A model generated the notes under the pieces. It did not search any database. It was not told the DNA's origin and was given only the letters and a program-made list of their open reading frames with translations. Below are positions 1 to 6,818 of a stretch of 12,081 nucleotides of DNA, in pieces. This DNA comes from Flavobacteriaceae bacterium (lineage in GTDB: Bacteria; Bacteroidota; Bacteroidia; Flavobacteriales; Flavobacteriaceae). How positions within the stretch are numbered: position 1 is the stretch's first letter; every line of letters begins with the position of its first letter. The translations under genes and the position numbers were made by a program. The DNA lies in the NCBI GenBank assembly GCA_016649785.1, contig JAENXB010000070.1, positions 1-12,081 of the forward strand. Reading direction: 5' to 3'.

Positions 1-398
1 ATCGCGAATAAAATGGAACTTACCCATTCCCCAATGGCCGATCTGGGTTTCAGGCTCCGGTCTTCAATATAAGATGGGTTCAGGATATAATTTACGTAAT
101 AGATATAAAAACCTAAAGTTACAATTACCAGTAGTGTCTCTAATCGGTTGGTCCTTCCAAAACTTCTGATGGTTTCTACCCAAATAACCGGGAACATAAT
201 AAGGTTCACTATTGGGATAAACAACAGGATGGTCCACCACCAGGGCCTGTTGATGATTTTCATTAAAATTACGGCATTATAAACCGGAATTGCGGCTTCC
301 CAGGCTTTCCTGCCTGCTTTTACATAAAGTTTCCAGGTACCCAAAAAATGTATGAGTTGTATCAATAAGAAAAACAAGAACCATTGTGTGATCGTCAT
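1..398 (-). CDS. lepB: Signal peptidase I, N-terminal part (cut by the left window edge)
   Basis: Type I signal peptidase cleaves signal peptides from exported proteins at the cytoplasmic membrane. I translated the minus strand from the ATG at 396-398 and found 132 sense codons open to base 1. The protein starts MTITQWFLFF and has hydrophobic segments at about 6-20, 53-73 and 88-106. A charged stretch follows (DRSLKPRS, 113-120), then AIGEWVSSILFA at the edge. The GEWVSSILFA motif is the start of the membrane anchor that precedes the peptidase domain in Bacteroidetes LepB. The catalytic Ser and Lys lie outside the window, so activity cannot be judged. The long N-terminal multi-membrane extension is typical of the Bacteroidetes form and longer than in E. 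coli. It follows dapB by 56 bp on the same strand, the usual flavobacterial order parA-parB-DUF5683-dapB-lepB. Identity is from recalled family signatures. Confidence 0.85.
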   Translation of the reverse strand, partial: MTITQWFLFFLLIQLIHFLGTWKLYVKAGRKAWEAAIPVYNAVILMKIINRPWWWTILLFIPIVNLIMFPVIWVETIRSFGRTNRLETLLVIVTLGFYIYYVNYILNPSYIEDRSLKPRSAIGEWVSSILFA

Positions 399-454
399 AG
401 TAAAAATTCTTTACTGTTATATGTGTGTTGATTGCTTAAAGCGTTACAAAAAAA

Positions 455-1159
455 TCAGCTTAAACCGGAAAGTACATCTTTCATGTTGTACACGCCTTTT
501 TTATCTTTCAGCCATTCAGCGGCAATAATTGCTCCCAACGCAAATCCTTCCCTGGAATGCGCGGTATGTTTAATTTCAATAGAATCTATTTCCGATTTAT
601 ACGAAACAGTATGGGTTCCCGGAACATTTTCAATTCTTCTGGCATAGATCGGGATTTCATTTTCCCCTGCCTTATTCAGTTGCCAGGCTTTTTTAGATGA
701 ATTTCCTATGATTTGCTGCGCCAGACTTATGGCTGTTCCGCTGGGAGCGTCCAATTTTTGTGTATGGTGAATTTCTTCGATCTCTACCGAATAATTGCTG
801 AAAGCATTCATCATCTTAGCCAATTTCTCGTTCAGCCCAAAAAATAAATTAACCCCGATGCTGAAATTGGACGCATATAAAAACGCCGAATTTTCCTGTT
901 TGCAGATCTCCACGGCCTTATCATAATTTCCTAACCAGCCTGTAGTGCCGCATATTACGGGCAATTGGTGTTTAAAACAGGTGGTAATGTTATTAAATGC
1001 AGCCTGAGGAACGCTAAAATCTATGGCGATATCTGCCAGGGATAGATCATAATCCTCAATATTTTCGTCTATTTTTAAGACAACTTCATGTCCTCTTTCA
1101 ATTGCGATTTTTTCAATGGTCTTTCCCATTCTTCCGTAACCTAAAAGTGCGATCTTCAT
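455..1159 (-). CDS. dapB: 4-hydroxy-tetrahydrodipicolinate reductase
   Basis: DapB reduces 4-hydroxy-tetrahydrodipicolinate to tetrahydrodipicolinate with NAD(P)H in the diaminopimelate/lysine pathway, in the cytoplasm. The 234-residue protein has the dinucleotide-binding motif GYGRMG at 7-12, the GTTGW motif at 71-75, and the active-site segment with the His pair at 131-132, Lys135 and DAPSGTA at 137-143. EGFALGA near 204-210 is also typical of the family. At 234 residues it is somewhat shorter than the E. coli enzyme (about 270), which is normal for Bacteroidetes. All the recognisable catalytic residues are present. It lies 84 bp after the DUF5683 gene and 56 bp before lepB on the same strand, so co-transcription is likely. 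The ATG start places the Rossmann motif at the expected distance. Confidence 0.96.
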   Translation of the reverse strand: MKIALLGYGRMGKTIEKIAIERGHEVVLKIDENIEDYDLSLADIAIDFSVPQAAFNNITTCFKHQLPVICGTTGWLGNYDKAVEICKQENSAFLYASNFSIGVNLFFGLNEKLAKMMNAFSNYSVEIEEIHHTQKLDAPSGTAISLAQQIIGNSSKKAWQLNKAGENEIPIYARRIENVPGTHTVSYKSEIDSIEIKHTAHSREGFALGAIIAAEWLKDKKGVYNMKDVLSGLS

Positions 1160-1184
1160 ATCCTCAAAATATTTTTTTAGACAA

Positions 1185-1234
1185 CCCGATAATTATCAGG
1201 TCATCTAATAGTATCGGCTTATTTATTAAAAGCC
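1185..1234 (-). other. Small hairpins between the DUF5683 gene and dapB
   Basis: The 84-bp gap holds two weak inverted repeats. The first is GGCTT at 1216-1220 pairing with AAGCC at 1230-1234. The second is CCCGAT at 1185-1190 pairing with ATCAGG at 1195-1200 (one G-T pair, loop AATT), whose core GATAATTATC (1188-1197) is a perfect palindrome. On the minus strand neither is followed by a clean T tract, so I do not call a terminator. They may be mRNA structure, or chance in AT-rich DNA. Confidence 0.25.
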
Positions 1235-1243
1235 TGTTCAAAG

Positions 1244-1837
1244 TTAAAAATTATAGTTTAATGAAAGTCCGTATTCTGTTTTTCCGGTATAACGGTCAAA
1301 ATTCACGGCAGGTCTGAACGATAGATCCTCATTTACATTGAATTGTTGTAAATGTGCGGTTACATTGGCATCAATAATATTAAGTGCGTAAATTCCTGCG
1401 GTGATCAAAAGCGAAAGTTCCTTGTTGCGCTGAAAAAAACGTTGGGCACGAATAAGTCCGTCATTGGTTATTCGTTGTGTGCCATCGGGCCTTGTGAATT
1501 CGTCATCGGTAAACCCGGCAAGACGTCTTTTATATACAGATCTGTAGCGGTCGTATTCTTTATCGTTATCCAAATAAAAATAGATCCCAACGCCAAGACC
1601 GGCATAAACCAAGGGGATTTTCCAGTATTTTCCATTATAAGCCTGCCCTAATCCCGGCAAAACAGCTGAATAAAAAGCGGCCCTTGCCGGAGCCAACGGA
1701 TCATAGGGTTTATAATCCAATTTCTCCTCAACAATAGGTTCGGGGACAGTTGAAATTACAAGCGAATCTTCCTGTGCGTACAAAAAATTGGACGCAAAAA
1801 GCAGAATGAGCGCGGGAAGAATTAATTTAAGCTTCAC
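1244..1837 (-). CDS. DUF5683 family protein (predicted exported or envelope protein)
   Basis: A 197-residue protein of unknown function that I recognise as the Bacteroidetes DUF5683 family. It begins with a Lys-containing n-region and a hydrophobic stretch ending FLYAQ, a likely signal peptide cut after about residue 22. The family core follows: PLAPARAAFYSAVLPGLGQ and then AYNGKYWKIP, next to a hydrophobic segment (LVYAGLGVGIYFYL). A second hydrophobic segment, LSLLITAGIYALNIID, is near 142-157. The C-terminus ends in alternating residues and a final Phe (YGLSLNYNF), which would suit a beta-strand at the outer membrane; this is inference. The start codon is GTG at 1835-1837, the only plausible start in frame ahead of the signal peptide, and it overlaps the end of parB by 11 bp, suggesting translational coupling. 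Biochemical role is unknown; the place between parB and dapB is conserved in flavobacteria as I recall. Confidence 0.8.
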   Translation of the reverse strand: MKLKLILPALILLFASNFLYAQEDSLVISTVPEPIVEEKLDYKPYDPLAPARAAFYSAVLPGLGQAYNGKYWKIPLVYAGLGVGIYFYLDNDKEYDRYRSVYKRRLAGFTDDEFTRPDGTQRITNDGLIRAQRFFQRNKELSLLITAGIYALNIIDANVTAHLQQFNVNEDLSFRPAVNFDRYTGKTEYGLSLNYNF

Positions 1838-2729
1838 CCTGGATCAGTTTTTTAATTCTGTTGAAATCTTCTTCTGAAGTAAATGGAATGATCAATTTTC
1901 CCTTTCCTTTTGGCTCAACTTTTATATCGACTTTGGCGCCTAAATATTCTGAAAATTCCTTGACTCTTTTTTTAAATTCCTGGGGCAAAGCTTTGGGTTT
2001 GGCGGCCGGTTTTTTGGTTGGCACAGCGTTAAGTTCCCTTACCAATTTCTCTGTATCCCTTACCGAAAGTGATTTTTCCAGTATTTTTTCATATATATCC
2101 AACTGGGTTTGCGGGTCTTCCACATTTATTAAAGCCCTGCCATGTCCCATGGAAACAAAACCGTCCCGCATTCCGGTTTGTATAATGGGATCTAATTTTA
2201 ACAACCTTAAATAATTGGCTATGGTCGAGCGGTTTTTTCCCACCCGGTCACTCAATTGTTCCTGGGTTATGTCAATCTCATCGATAAGTCTTTGATAAGA
2301 GATCGCGATCTCAATAGGATCGAGATCCTGTCGCTGTATATTTTCCACCAGCGCCATTTCCAGGGATTCCTGGTCGTTGGCGATGCGGATATAAGAAGGA
2401 ATGGTCTCCAGTCCAATTAATTTGGAAGCCCTAAACCTGCGCTCTCCCGATACCAATTGATATTTGTTGAAATCCACCTTACGTACCGTAATGGGTTGGA
2501 TCACTCCCAGTTCTTTTATGGATGAAGCCAGTTCCCGCAAGGATTCTTCATTGAAACTGGTACGGGGTTGAAATGGATTGACTTCAATTGAAGTGAGTTC
2601 CAGTTCAACAATATGTCCAACTAACTTATCGGCATTTTTGTCTTCGGCAGATTTTATATCGTGTTCGGGATCCTTCAGCAATGCTGAAAGTCCTCGTCCC
2701 AATGCTTGTTTCTTGGTAGCTTTCGCCAT
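1827..2729 (-). CDS. parB: Chromosome partitioning protein ParB (Spo0J-type CTPase)
   Basis: ParB binds parS sites near the origin, spreads as a CTP-dependent clamp and works with ParA in chromosome segregation. The 300-residue protein has the N-terminal LGRGLSALL motif (10-18) that contacts and stimulates ParA ATPase. The ParB/Srx fold follows, with VNPFQPR (50-56), the CTP-binding motif GERRFRA (95-101) and the ENIQRQDL motif (129-136). A helix-turn-helix lies at about 154-176 (ITQEQLSDRVGKNRSTIANYL). A Lys/Ala/Pro-rich linker around 240-250 leads to the C-terminal dimerisation domain. All the expected parts are present. It starts 3 bp after the parA stop and its end overlaps the next gene by 11 bp, so it is certainly in one operon with both. 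I found no parS-like 16-bp palindrome in the window. Confidence 0.96.
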   Translation of the reverse strand: MAKATKKQALGRGLSALLKDPEHDIKSAEDKNADKLVGHIVELELTSIEVNPFQPRTSFNEESLRELASSIKELGVIQPITVRKVDFNKYQLVSGERRFRASKLIGLETIPSYIRIANDQESLEMALVENIQRQDLDPIEIAISYQRLIDEIDITQEQLSDRVGKNRSTIANYLRLLKLDPIIQTGMRDGFVSMGHGRALINVEDPQTQLDIYEKILEKSLSVRDTEKLVRELNAVPTKKPAAKPKALPQEFKKRVKEFSEYLGAKVDIKVEPKGKGKLIIPFTSEEDFNRIKKLIQGEA

Positions 2730-2732
2730 TTT

Positions 2733-3497
2733 CTAAGAGTTTTTCTTAATGATTTCCTGGGCCAGGCTCAAATAATTGGCAGCGCCTTTACTTCCCGCAT
2801 CATAATTTATGATGCTCTCCCCATAACTGGGAGCCTCACTTAAACGCACATTTCGCTGAATGATTGTGGTAAAAACCATCTCGTTAAAGTGCTTTTGAAC
2901 TTCTTCCACCACCTGGTTTGAGAGCCTTAAACGCGAATCGTACATAGTTAACAGCAAGCCCTCAATATCGAGGTTTTTATTGTGTATTTTTTGAACGCTT
3001 TTTATGGTGTTGAGCAGTTTTCCCAAACCTTCCAGGGCAAAATATTCACACTGAATTGGAATGATCACCGAATCGGCAGCGGTTAGCGCATTCAGGGTTA
3101 AAAGTCCCAAAGAAGGCGCGCAGTCTATCAGGATATAATCGTAACTGTCTTTCAGGTGATTAATTGCCTTTTTCAGCATATATTCCCGTTCTTCCTGGTC
3201 TACCAGCTCTATTTCAATGGCGACAAGATCTATATGTGAAGGAATAATGTCCAGATTGGGGGAACCGGTTTTGACAATGGCTTCCTCCGCTTTTATGGAA
3301 TGTTCTATGAGCTGATAGGTCCCAAATTCCACCTGTTCTACATCAATTCCCAATCCCGAAGTGGCATTGGCCTGTGGATCCGCATCTATCAAAAGTACTT
3401 TTTTCTCAAGAACTCCCAGGGAAGCCGCCAGATTTATTGAGGTCGTGGTTTTGCCAACTCCCCCTTTTTGATTTGCAATAGCAATGATCTTACCCAT
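2733..3497 (-). CDS. parA: Chromosome partitioning ATPase ParA (Soj-type)
   Basis: ParA is a Walker-type ATPase that binds DNA non-specifically when ATP-bound and moves ParB-parS complexes apart. The 254-residue protein carries the deviant Walker A motif KGGVGKTT at 11-18, including the signature Lys11, then LLIDADPQAN around 35-44 and the Walker B-like segment YILIDCAPSLG at about 120-130. The length and the absence of an N-terminal HTH match chromosomal Soj-type ParA rather than plasmid ParA/SopA. It is the first gene of the tight parA-parB-DUF5683 cluster. It is separated from the SDR gene upstream by about 120 bp that contain a 12-bp inverted repeat (3539-3569), so expression probably begins in that gap. 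Confidence 0.96.
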   Translation of the reverse strand: MGKIIAIANQKGGVGKTTTSINLAASLGVLEKKVLLIDADPQANATSGLGIDVEQVEFGTYQLIEHSIKAEEAIVKTGSPNLDIIPSHIDLVAIEIELVDQEEREYMLKKAINHLKDSYDYILIDCAPSLGLLTLNALTAADSVIIPIQCEYFALEGLGKLLNTIKSVQKIHNKNLDIEGLLLTMYDSRLRLSNQVVEEVQKHFNEMVFTTIIQRNVRLSEAPSYGESIINYDAGSKGAANYLSLAQEIIKKNS

Positions 3498-3538
3498 TAA
3501 TTATCTTAAATTTTTGAAAGGTAAAAATACAATTTATT

Positions 3539-3569
3539 AAAGGTTTATAAAATGAAATTATTAACCTTT
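3539..3569 (-). promoter_or_regulatory. 12-bp inverted repeat upstream of parA
   Basis: Arms AAAGGTTTATAA (3539-3550) and TTATTAACCTTT (3558-3569) match at 11 of 12 positions around a 7-base centre. A further ACCTTTC/GAAAGGT pairing is possible with 3516-3522, where the minus strand reads TACCTTTC, one base from the flavobacterial -7 consensus TAnnTTTG. The repeat lies between the end of the SDR gene and parA. It could be an operator for the par operon or an AT-rich terminator for the gene before; the lack of a T tract on the minus strand favours the former. The role is inferred. Confidence 0.4.
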
Positions 3570-3593
3570 CATAATTAAGCTGAAAACTGGTTG

Positions 3594-3680
3594 TTATTTG
3601 CTTTTTTTGGATCGGATCATCGCTTCCAGTTGATCCCACATTTCCTCCGGAATTGCTTCCAGTAAATTGAACTGTCCCGC
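3594..3680 (-). other. Displaced C-terminal coding segment of the SDR gene (+1 frame)
   Basis: Read on the minus strand from 3680, this stretch encodes 28 residues beginning AGQFNLLEAIPEEMWDQLE and ending MIRSKKSK, followed by TAA at 3594-3596. This is the C-terminal tail expected after the DGGEWL motif in bacterial and mitochondrial 2,4-dienoyl-CoA reductases; human DECR1, as I recall, has GEFNDL and then a W-D-x-x-E-E-L-I-R segment at the same place. The upstream frame ends instead with an unrelated 21-residue tail. One missing base at about 3680-3683 explains the split; a restored gene would span 3594-4468 and give about 291 residues. Confidence 0.8.
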
Positions 3681-4468
3681 ACCAGCCATTCTCCCCCGTC
3701 TATGGTGATCACCTCGCCATTTACATAAGCCGAAAAATCGGAAACTAAATATGCCGCCAAATTCGCCAGTTCCTGATGTTCTCCAACACGTTTTAACGGA
3801 ACTTTTTTAGCCAGATCAAATTTTTCTTTTAGATCCCCGGGCAATAATCTGTCCCAGGCGCCTTTGGTAGGAAAGGGGCCGGGCGCGATCGCATTGGAGC
3901 GAATGCCGTATTTTGCCCATTCCACCGCTAAAGAGCGCGTCATAGCCAAAACCCCTGCTTTTGCAGTCGCACTTGGAACTACATAAGCCGATCCCGTCCA
4001 GGCATAGGTGGTAACTATATTTAAAATGGTTTTGTTTGTTTCTTTTTTGTCTATCCAGTGTTTCCCAAAGGCCAGGGTGCAGTTTTTGCTTCCTTTTAAA
4101 ACAATATCAATTATGGTATCAAAAGCATTGGCGCTGAGGCGCTCGGTAGGAGAAATGAAATTACCCGCCGCGTTGTTCAGCAAGACATCTACACTCCCAA
4201 ATTTTTCAATTACCCCTTCCAACATTTTTTCAACTTCCTCATAATGCCGCACATCGCATTGCAACGGAAGGCAATTGCCTCCTGTTTCATTTTCCAGTTC
4301 CTTTGCCGTATTTTTTAGTTTTTCAAGATCCCTGGAGGTAATGGCAACATTGGCGCCCAACTCCATGAAATATTTGGTCATCGCTTTTCCAAGTCCGCTG
4401 CCACCGCCGGTAACAACAATTGTTTTTCCCTTTAAAGCATCGTCCCTAAGCATTTTTTGAGTGTACAT
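3617..4468 (-). CDS. SDR oxidoreductase, 2,4-dienoyl-CoA reductase-like, probable 3' frameshift
   Basis: A short-chain dehydrogenase of the type that reduces 2,4-dienoyl-CoA with NADPH in unsaturated fatty-acid beta-oxidation. The cofactor motif TGGGSGLG is at 20-27 and NNAAGNF at 98-104, followed by ISPTERLS as in mammalian DECR1. Instead of the classical YxxxK site, the active residues align with DECR1 Tyr199, Ser210 and Lys214: here Tyr155, Ser166 and Lys170, with the same spacing. PGPFPTKGAWDRL near 196-208 is also typical. The frame as read gives 283 residues, but the last 21 do not resemble the family. The expected tail lies in the next frame (3594-3680), so a 1-base deletion near 3680-3683 is likely, real or from sequencing. 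The ATG at 4466-4468 has three AAAATCT repeats immediately upstream. The place after mutAB suggests acyl-CoA catabolism. The exact substrate is inferred. Confidence 0.85.
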   Translation of the reverse strand: MYTQKMLRDDALKGKTIVVTGGGSGLGKAMTKYFMELGANVAITSRDLEKLKNTAKELENETGGNCLPLQCDVRHYEEVEKMLEGVIEKFGSVDVLLNNAAGNFISPTERLSANAFDTIIDIVLKGSKNCTLAFGKHWIDKKETNKTILNIVTTYAWTGSAYVVPSATAKAGVLAMTRSLAVEWAKYGIRSNAIAPGPFPTKGAWDRLLPGDLKEKFDLAKKVPLKRVGEHQELANLAAYLVSDFSAYVNGEVITIDGGEWLVRDSSIYWKQFRRKCGINWKR

Positions 4469-4470
4469 AT

Positions 4471-4521
4471 AGATTTTAGATTTTAGATTTTAGTATTGAG
4501 ATGTTAGTATTGAGTATTGAG
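4471..4521 (-). repeat. Heptamer tandem repeats in the leader of the SDR gene
   Basis: On the plus strand there are three perfect head-to-tail copies of AGATTTT at 4471-4491, then TATTGAG at 4494-4500, 4508-4514 and 4515-4521. Read on the coding strand, the AAAATCT copies end two bases before the SDR start codon, so they form its ribosome-binding region. Two different 7-bp units side by side suggest replication slippage rather than chance. The rest of the 131-bp gap after mutB is AT-rich with one small palindrome (TGAAG/CTTCA, 4556-4568). Confidence 0.85.
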
Positions 4522-4599
4522 TTTCGAGAAATTTTAAATTTTGAACTCTTCACTTTGAAGGAGCTTCATATTTGTCTTTTTTCTATTCTCTTTTTTCTG

Positions 4600-6729
4600 C
4601 TAATCAATCAAGATCTCCAGCAATTGTATCGCCGCTTCACTTATTTTTGTTCCGGGACCAAAAACGGCTACTGCTCCGGCATCGAAGAGAAATTGATAAT
4701 CCTGGGAAGGAATTACCCCGCCTACAATTACCATAATGTCTTCCCGGCCGTGTTTTTTAAGTTCCTGTATTACCTGAGGCACCAGGGTTTTATGTCCCGC
4801 CGCCAAAGAGGAGATCCCTAAAATATGCACATCGTTTTCCACCGCTTGTTTGGCTGCCTCGGCAGGGGTTTGGAATAATGGGCCAATATCCACATCAAAT
4901 CCCAGATCGGCATATCCGGTGGCAACTACTTTTGCCCCGCGATCGTGCCCGTCCTGTCCCATTTTCGCGACCATGATACGGGGACGCCGGCCTTCTTTTT
5001 CCGCAAATTTATCGGCGAGTTCCCTCGCCTTGTTAAATGATTCGTTGTTTTTCATCCCTTTTGAATAAACCCCGCTAAAGGATTGGATCTTTGCCTTATA
5101 TCTTCCGAAAACTTCCTCCAAAGCATCGCTGATCTCGCCCAGGGTTGCCCTCTCACGGGCAGCATCTATGGCTAAAGCCAATAAATTCCCTTCCTTATTT
5201 TTAGCGGCTTGGGTTAATGCGTTCAATGCCGTTCTGACTTTTTCGGCATTTCTTTCCGCTTTTATTTTTTTAAGCTGATTGATCTGTTGGGTTCTAACCG
5301 TTTGATTGTCCACTTCCAAAGTGACCAGCGGATCTTCTTTCTCAAGCCGGAATTTGTTATTTCCTACTATAATATCTGTATCACTGTCAATCCTGGCTTG
5401 TTTTATGGCCGCGGCTTCTTCAATGCGCAATTTTGGGATCCCAGCCTCAATGGCTTTGGTCATCCCGCCCAGATCTTCAACTTCTTCAATGAGTTTCCAG
5501 GCTTTTTCAGCGATTTGATGCGTAAGGCTTTCAACATAATAACTGCCGGCCCAGGGATCTACGGTTTTGGTGATCTTTGTTTCCTGTTGCAGGTATAATT
5601 GAGTGTTTCGGGCTATCCTGGCAGAAAAATCTGTGGGAAGTGCAATAGCCTCATCCAGGGCATTTGTGTGCAGACTTTGGGTTCCGCCAAATACCGCCGC
5701 CGCAGCTTCAATACAGGTACGCGCCACATTGTTAAACGGATCCTGTTCCGTCAAACTCCAGCCGCTGGTTTGTGAGTGGGTGCGGAGCGCCAGGGATTTC
5801 TCGTTTTTTGGGTTAAATTGTTTTACCAGTTTGGCCCACAACATTCTGGCGGCTCGCATTTTGGCGATTTCCATAAAATGGTTCATTCCGATGCCCCAGA
5901 AAAAGGAGAGGCGGAGAGCAAAACTGTCAATATCCATTCCGGCTTCAAGACCTTTTCTTATGTATTCCAGTCCATCGGCCAAAGTGTAGGCCAGTTCAAT
6001 ATCGCAGGTCGCGCCGGCTTCCTGCATATGGTATCCGGAAATACTGATGCTGTTGAACTTGGGCATATTTTTGGAAGTGAATTCAAAAATATCCGAAATG
6101 ATCTTCATCGAGGGAGTGGGCGGATAAATATAGGTATTACGAACCATGAACTCCTTTAAAATATCATTTTGAATGGTTCCCGAGAGTTGTTCGGGTTTAA
6201 CACCCTGTTCTTCCGCCGCTACAATATAAAATGCCAGTATGGGCAATACCGCGCCATTCATCGTCATTGAAACTGACATTTCACCCAACGGGATCTGGTC
6301 GAATAAAACCTTCATATCTTCCACAGAATCTATGGCAACCCCTGCTTTTCCAACGTCGCCCACCACGCGTTCGTGATCACTGTCGTAGCCTCGGTGCGTT
6401 GGCAGATCAAAAGCGACCGATAAACCTTTTTGCCCGGCAGCCAAATTTCTTCTGTAAAACGCATTGCTTTCCTCTGCCGTAGAAAATCCGGCGTATTGAC
6501 GGATGGTCCACGGCCGGGTTACATACATTGTGCTGTACGGCCCACGCAGGTATGGTGGGATCCCGGCCGCAAAATTTAAATGCCCGGCATCTTTTATGTC
6601 TGCTTCTGAATAAACAGGCTTCAGGTCAATTCCCTCAGCTGTGGCAAAATTTTGATCAATTTGTTGTCCACTGGCTTTTTGGGAAACCGATTTTTTTAAA
6701 GTGAGCTGCTGAAGATTTTTTCTTTGCAT
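4600..6729 (-). CDS. mutB: Methylmalonyl-CoA mutase large (catalytic) subunit
   Basis: This adenosylcobalamin enzyme interconverts (R)-methylmalonyl-CoA and succinyl-CoA in propionate metabolism, as the catalytic half of a MutA-MutB heterodimer. The 709-residue protein has the full TIM-barrel catalytic domain, a linker and a C-terminal B12 domain with DGHDRG at 593-598, whose His595 is the lower cobalt ligand. Residues matching the Propionibacterium enzyme (offset of 10) are all present: Tyr79 (Tyr89), Arg197 (Arg207), Tyr233 (Tyr243) and His234 (His244). Keeping Tyr79 and Arg197 argues for methylmalonyl-CoA and against isobutyryl-CoA mutase, where these are Phe and Gln. RPWTIRQYAGFSTAEESN and SLHTNALDEAIALPTDFSAR are hallmark segments. 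It lies 84 bp after mutA, with a strong hairpin in between. No MeaB/ArgK chaperone or epimerase gene is in the window. Confidence 0.98.
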   Translation of the reverse strand: MQRKNLQQLTLKKSVSQKASGQQIDQNFATAEGIDLKPVYSEADIKDAGHLNFAAGIPPYLRGPYSTMYVTRPWTIRQYAGFSTAEESNAFYRRNLAAGQKGLSVAFDLPTHRGYDSDHERVVGDVGKAGVAIDSVEDMKVLFDQIPLGEMSVSMTMNGAVLPILAFYIVAAEEQGVKPEQLSGTIQNDILKEFMVRNTYIYPPTPSMKIISDIFEFTSKNMPKFNSISISGYHMQEAGATCDIELAYTLADGLEYIRKGLEAGMDIDSFALRLSFFWGIGMNHFMEIAKMRAARMLWAKLVKQFNPKNEKSLALRTHSQTSGWSLTEQDPFNNVARTCIEAAAAVFGGTQSLHTNALDEAIALPTDFSARIARNTQLYLQQETKITKTVDPWAGSYYVESLTHQIAEKAWKLIEEVEDLGGMTKAIEAGIPKLRIEEAAAIKQARIDSDTDIIVGNNKFRLEKEDPLVTLEVDNQTVRTQQINQLKKIKAERNAEKVRTALNALTQAAKNKEGNLLALAIDAARERATLGEISDALEEVFGRYKAKIQSFSGVYSKGMKNNESFNKARELADKFAEKEGRRPRIMVAKMGQDGHDRGAKVVATGYADLGFDVDIGPLFQTPAEAAKQAVENDVHILGISSLAAGHKTLVPQVIQELKKHGREDIMVIVGGVIPSQDYQFLFDAGAVAVFGPGTKISEAAIQLLEILID

Positions 6730-6784
6730 TGCTTCTGAATTCTTCCTGCCGAATTAATTTCAGCGTTGATATTTTATGATGAAT

Positions 6785-6818
6785 AGTAATCCTGAAAATA
6801 ATAATTTCAGAGATTACT
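6785..6818 (-). promoter_or_regulatory. 13-bp stem-loop over the mutA stop codon, upstream of mutB
   Basis: AGTAATC (6785-6791) pairs with GATTACT (6812-6818), and CTGAAA (6792-6797) pairs with TTTCAG (6805-6810), leaving one bulged base at 6811 and a 7-base loop (6798-6804). In the minus-strand transcript the mutA stop codon (6814-6816) sits inside the first arm. No T tract follows, so it does not look like an intrinsic terminator. It may protect or process the mRNA, or set the mutA:mutB ratio; that role is inferred. Confidence 0.6.

Noticed and set aside
432..647. 71-codon plus-strand frame opposite the end of dapB
   Set aside because: It is antisense to a clear gene, with no family signature and no promoter.
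1188..1197. Palindrome GATAATTATC upstream of dapB as a Fur-type operator
   Set aside because: It is only 10 bp and AT-rich, the full 19-bp pattern is absent, and dapB is not an expected target.
1827..3600. A parS site near parAB
   Set aside because: No 16-bp palindrome like TGTTTCACGTGAAACA was seen here or elsewhere in the window; parS may lie outside.
6118..6135. Lys in the mutB segment PSMK, first suspected to replace the substrate-binding Arg207
   Set aside because: With a constant offset of 10 to the Propionibacterium enzyme, Arg207 corresponds to Arg197 in the segment EFMVRNTY, which is conserved. The Lys is at another position, so the active site is intact.
5603..6159. Plus-strand open frames of about 128 codons opposite mutB
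   Set aside because: They overlap a very well-conserved gene on the other strand, have no recognisable motifs and are rich in Arg/Ser/Ala as expected from antisense reading. The same applies to the other plus-strand frames inside minus-strand genes.
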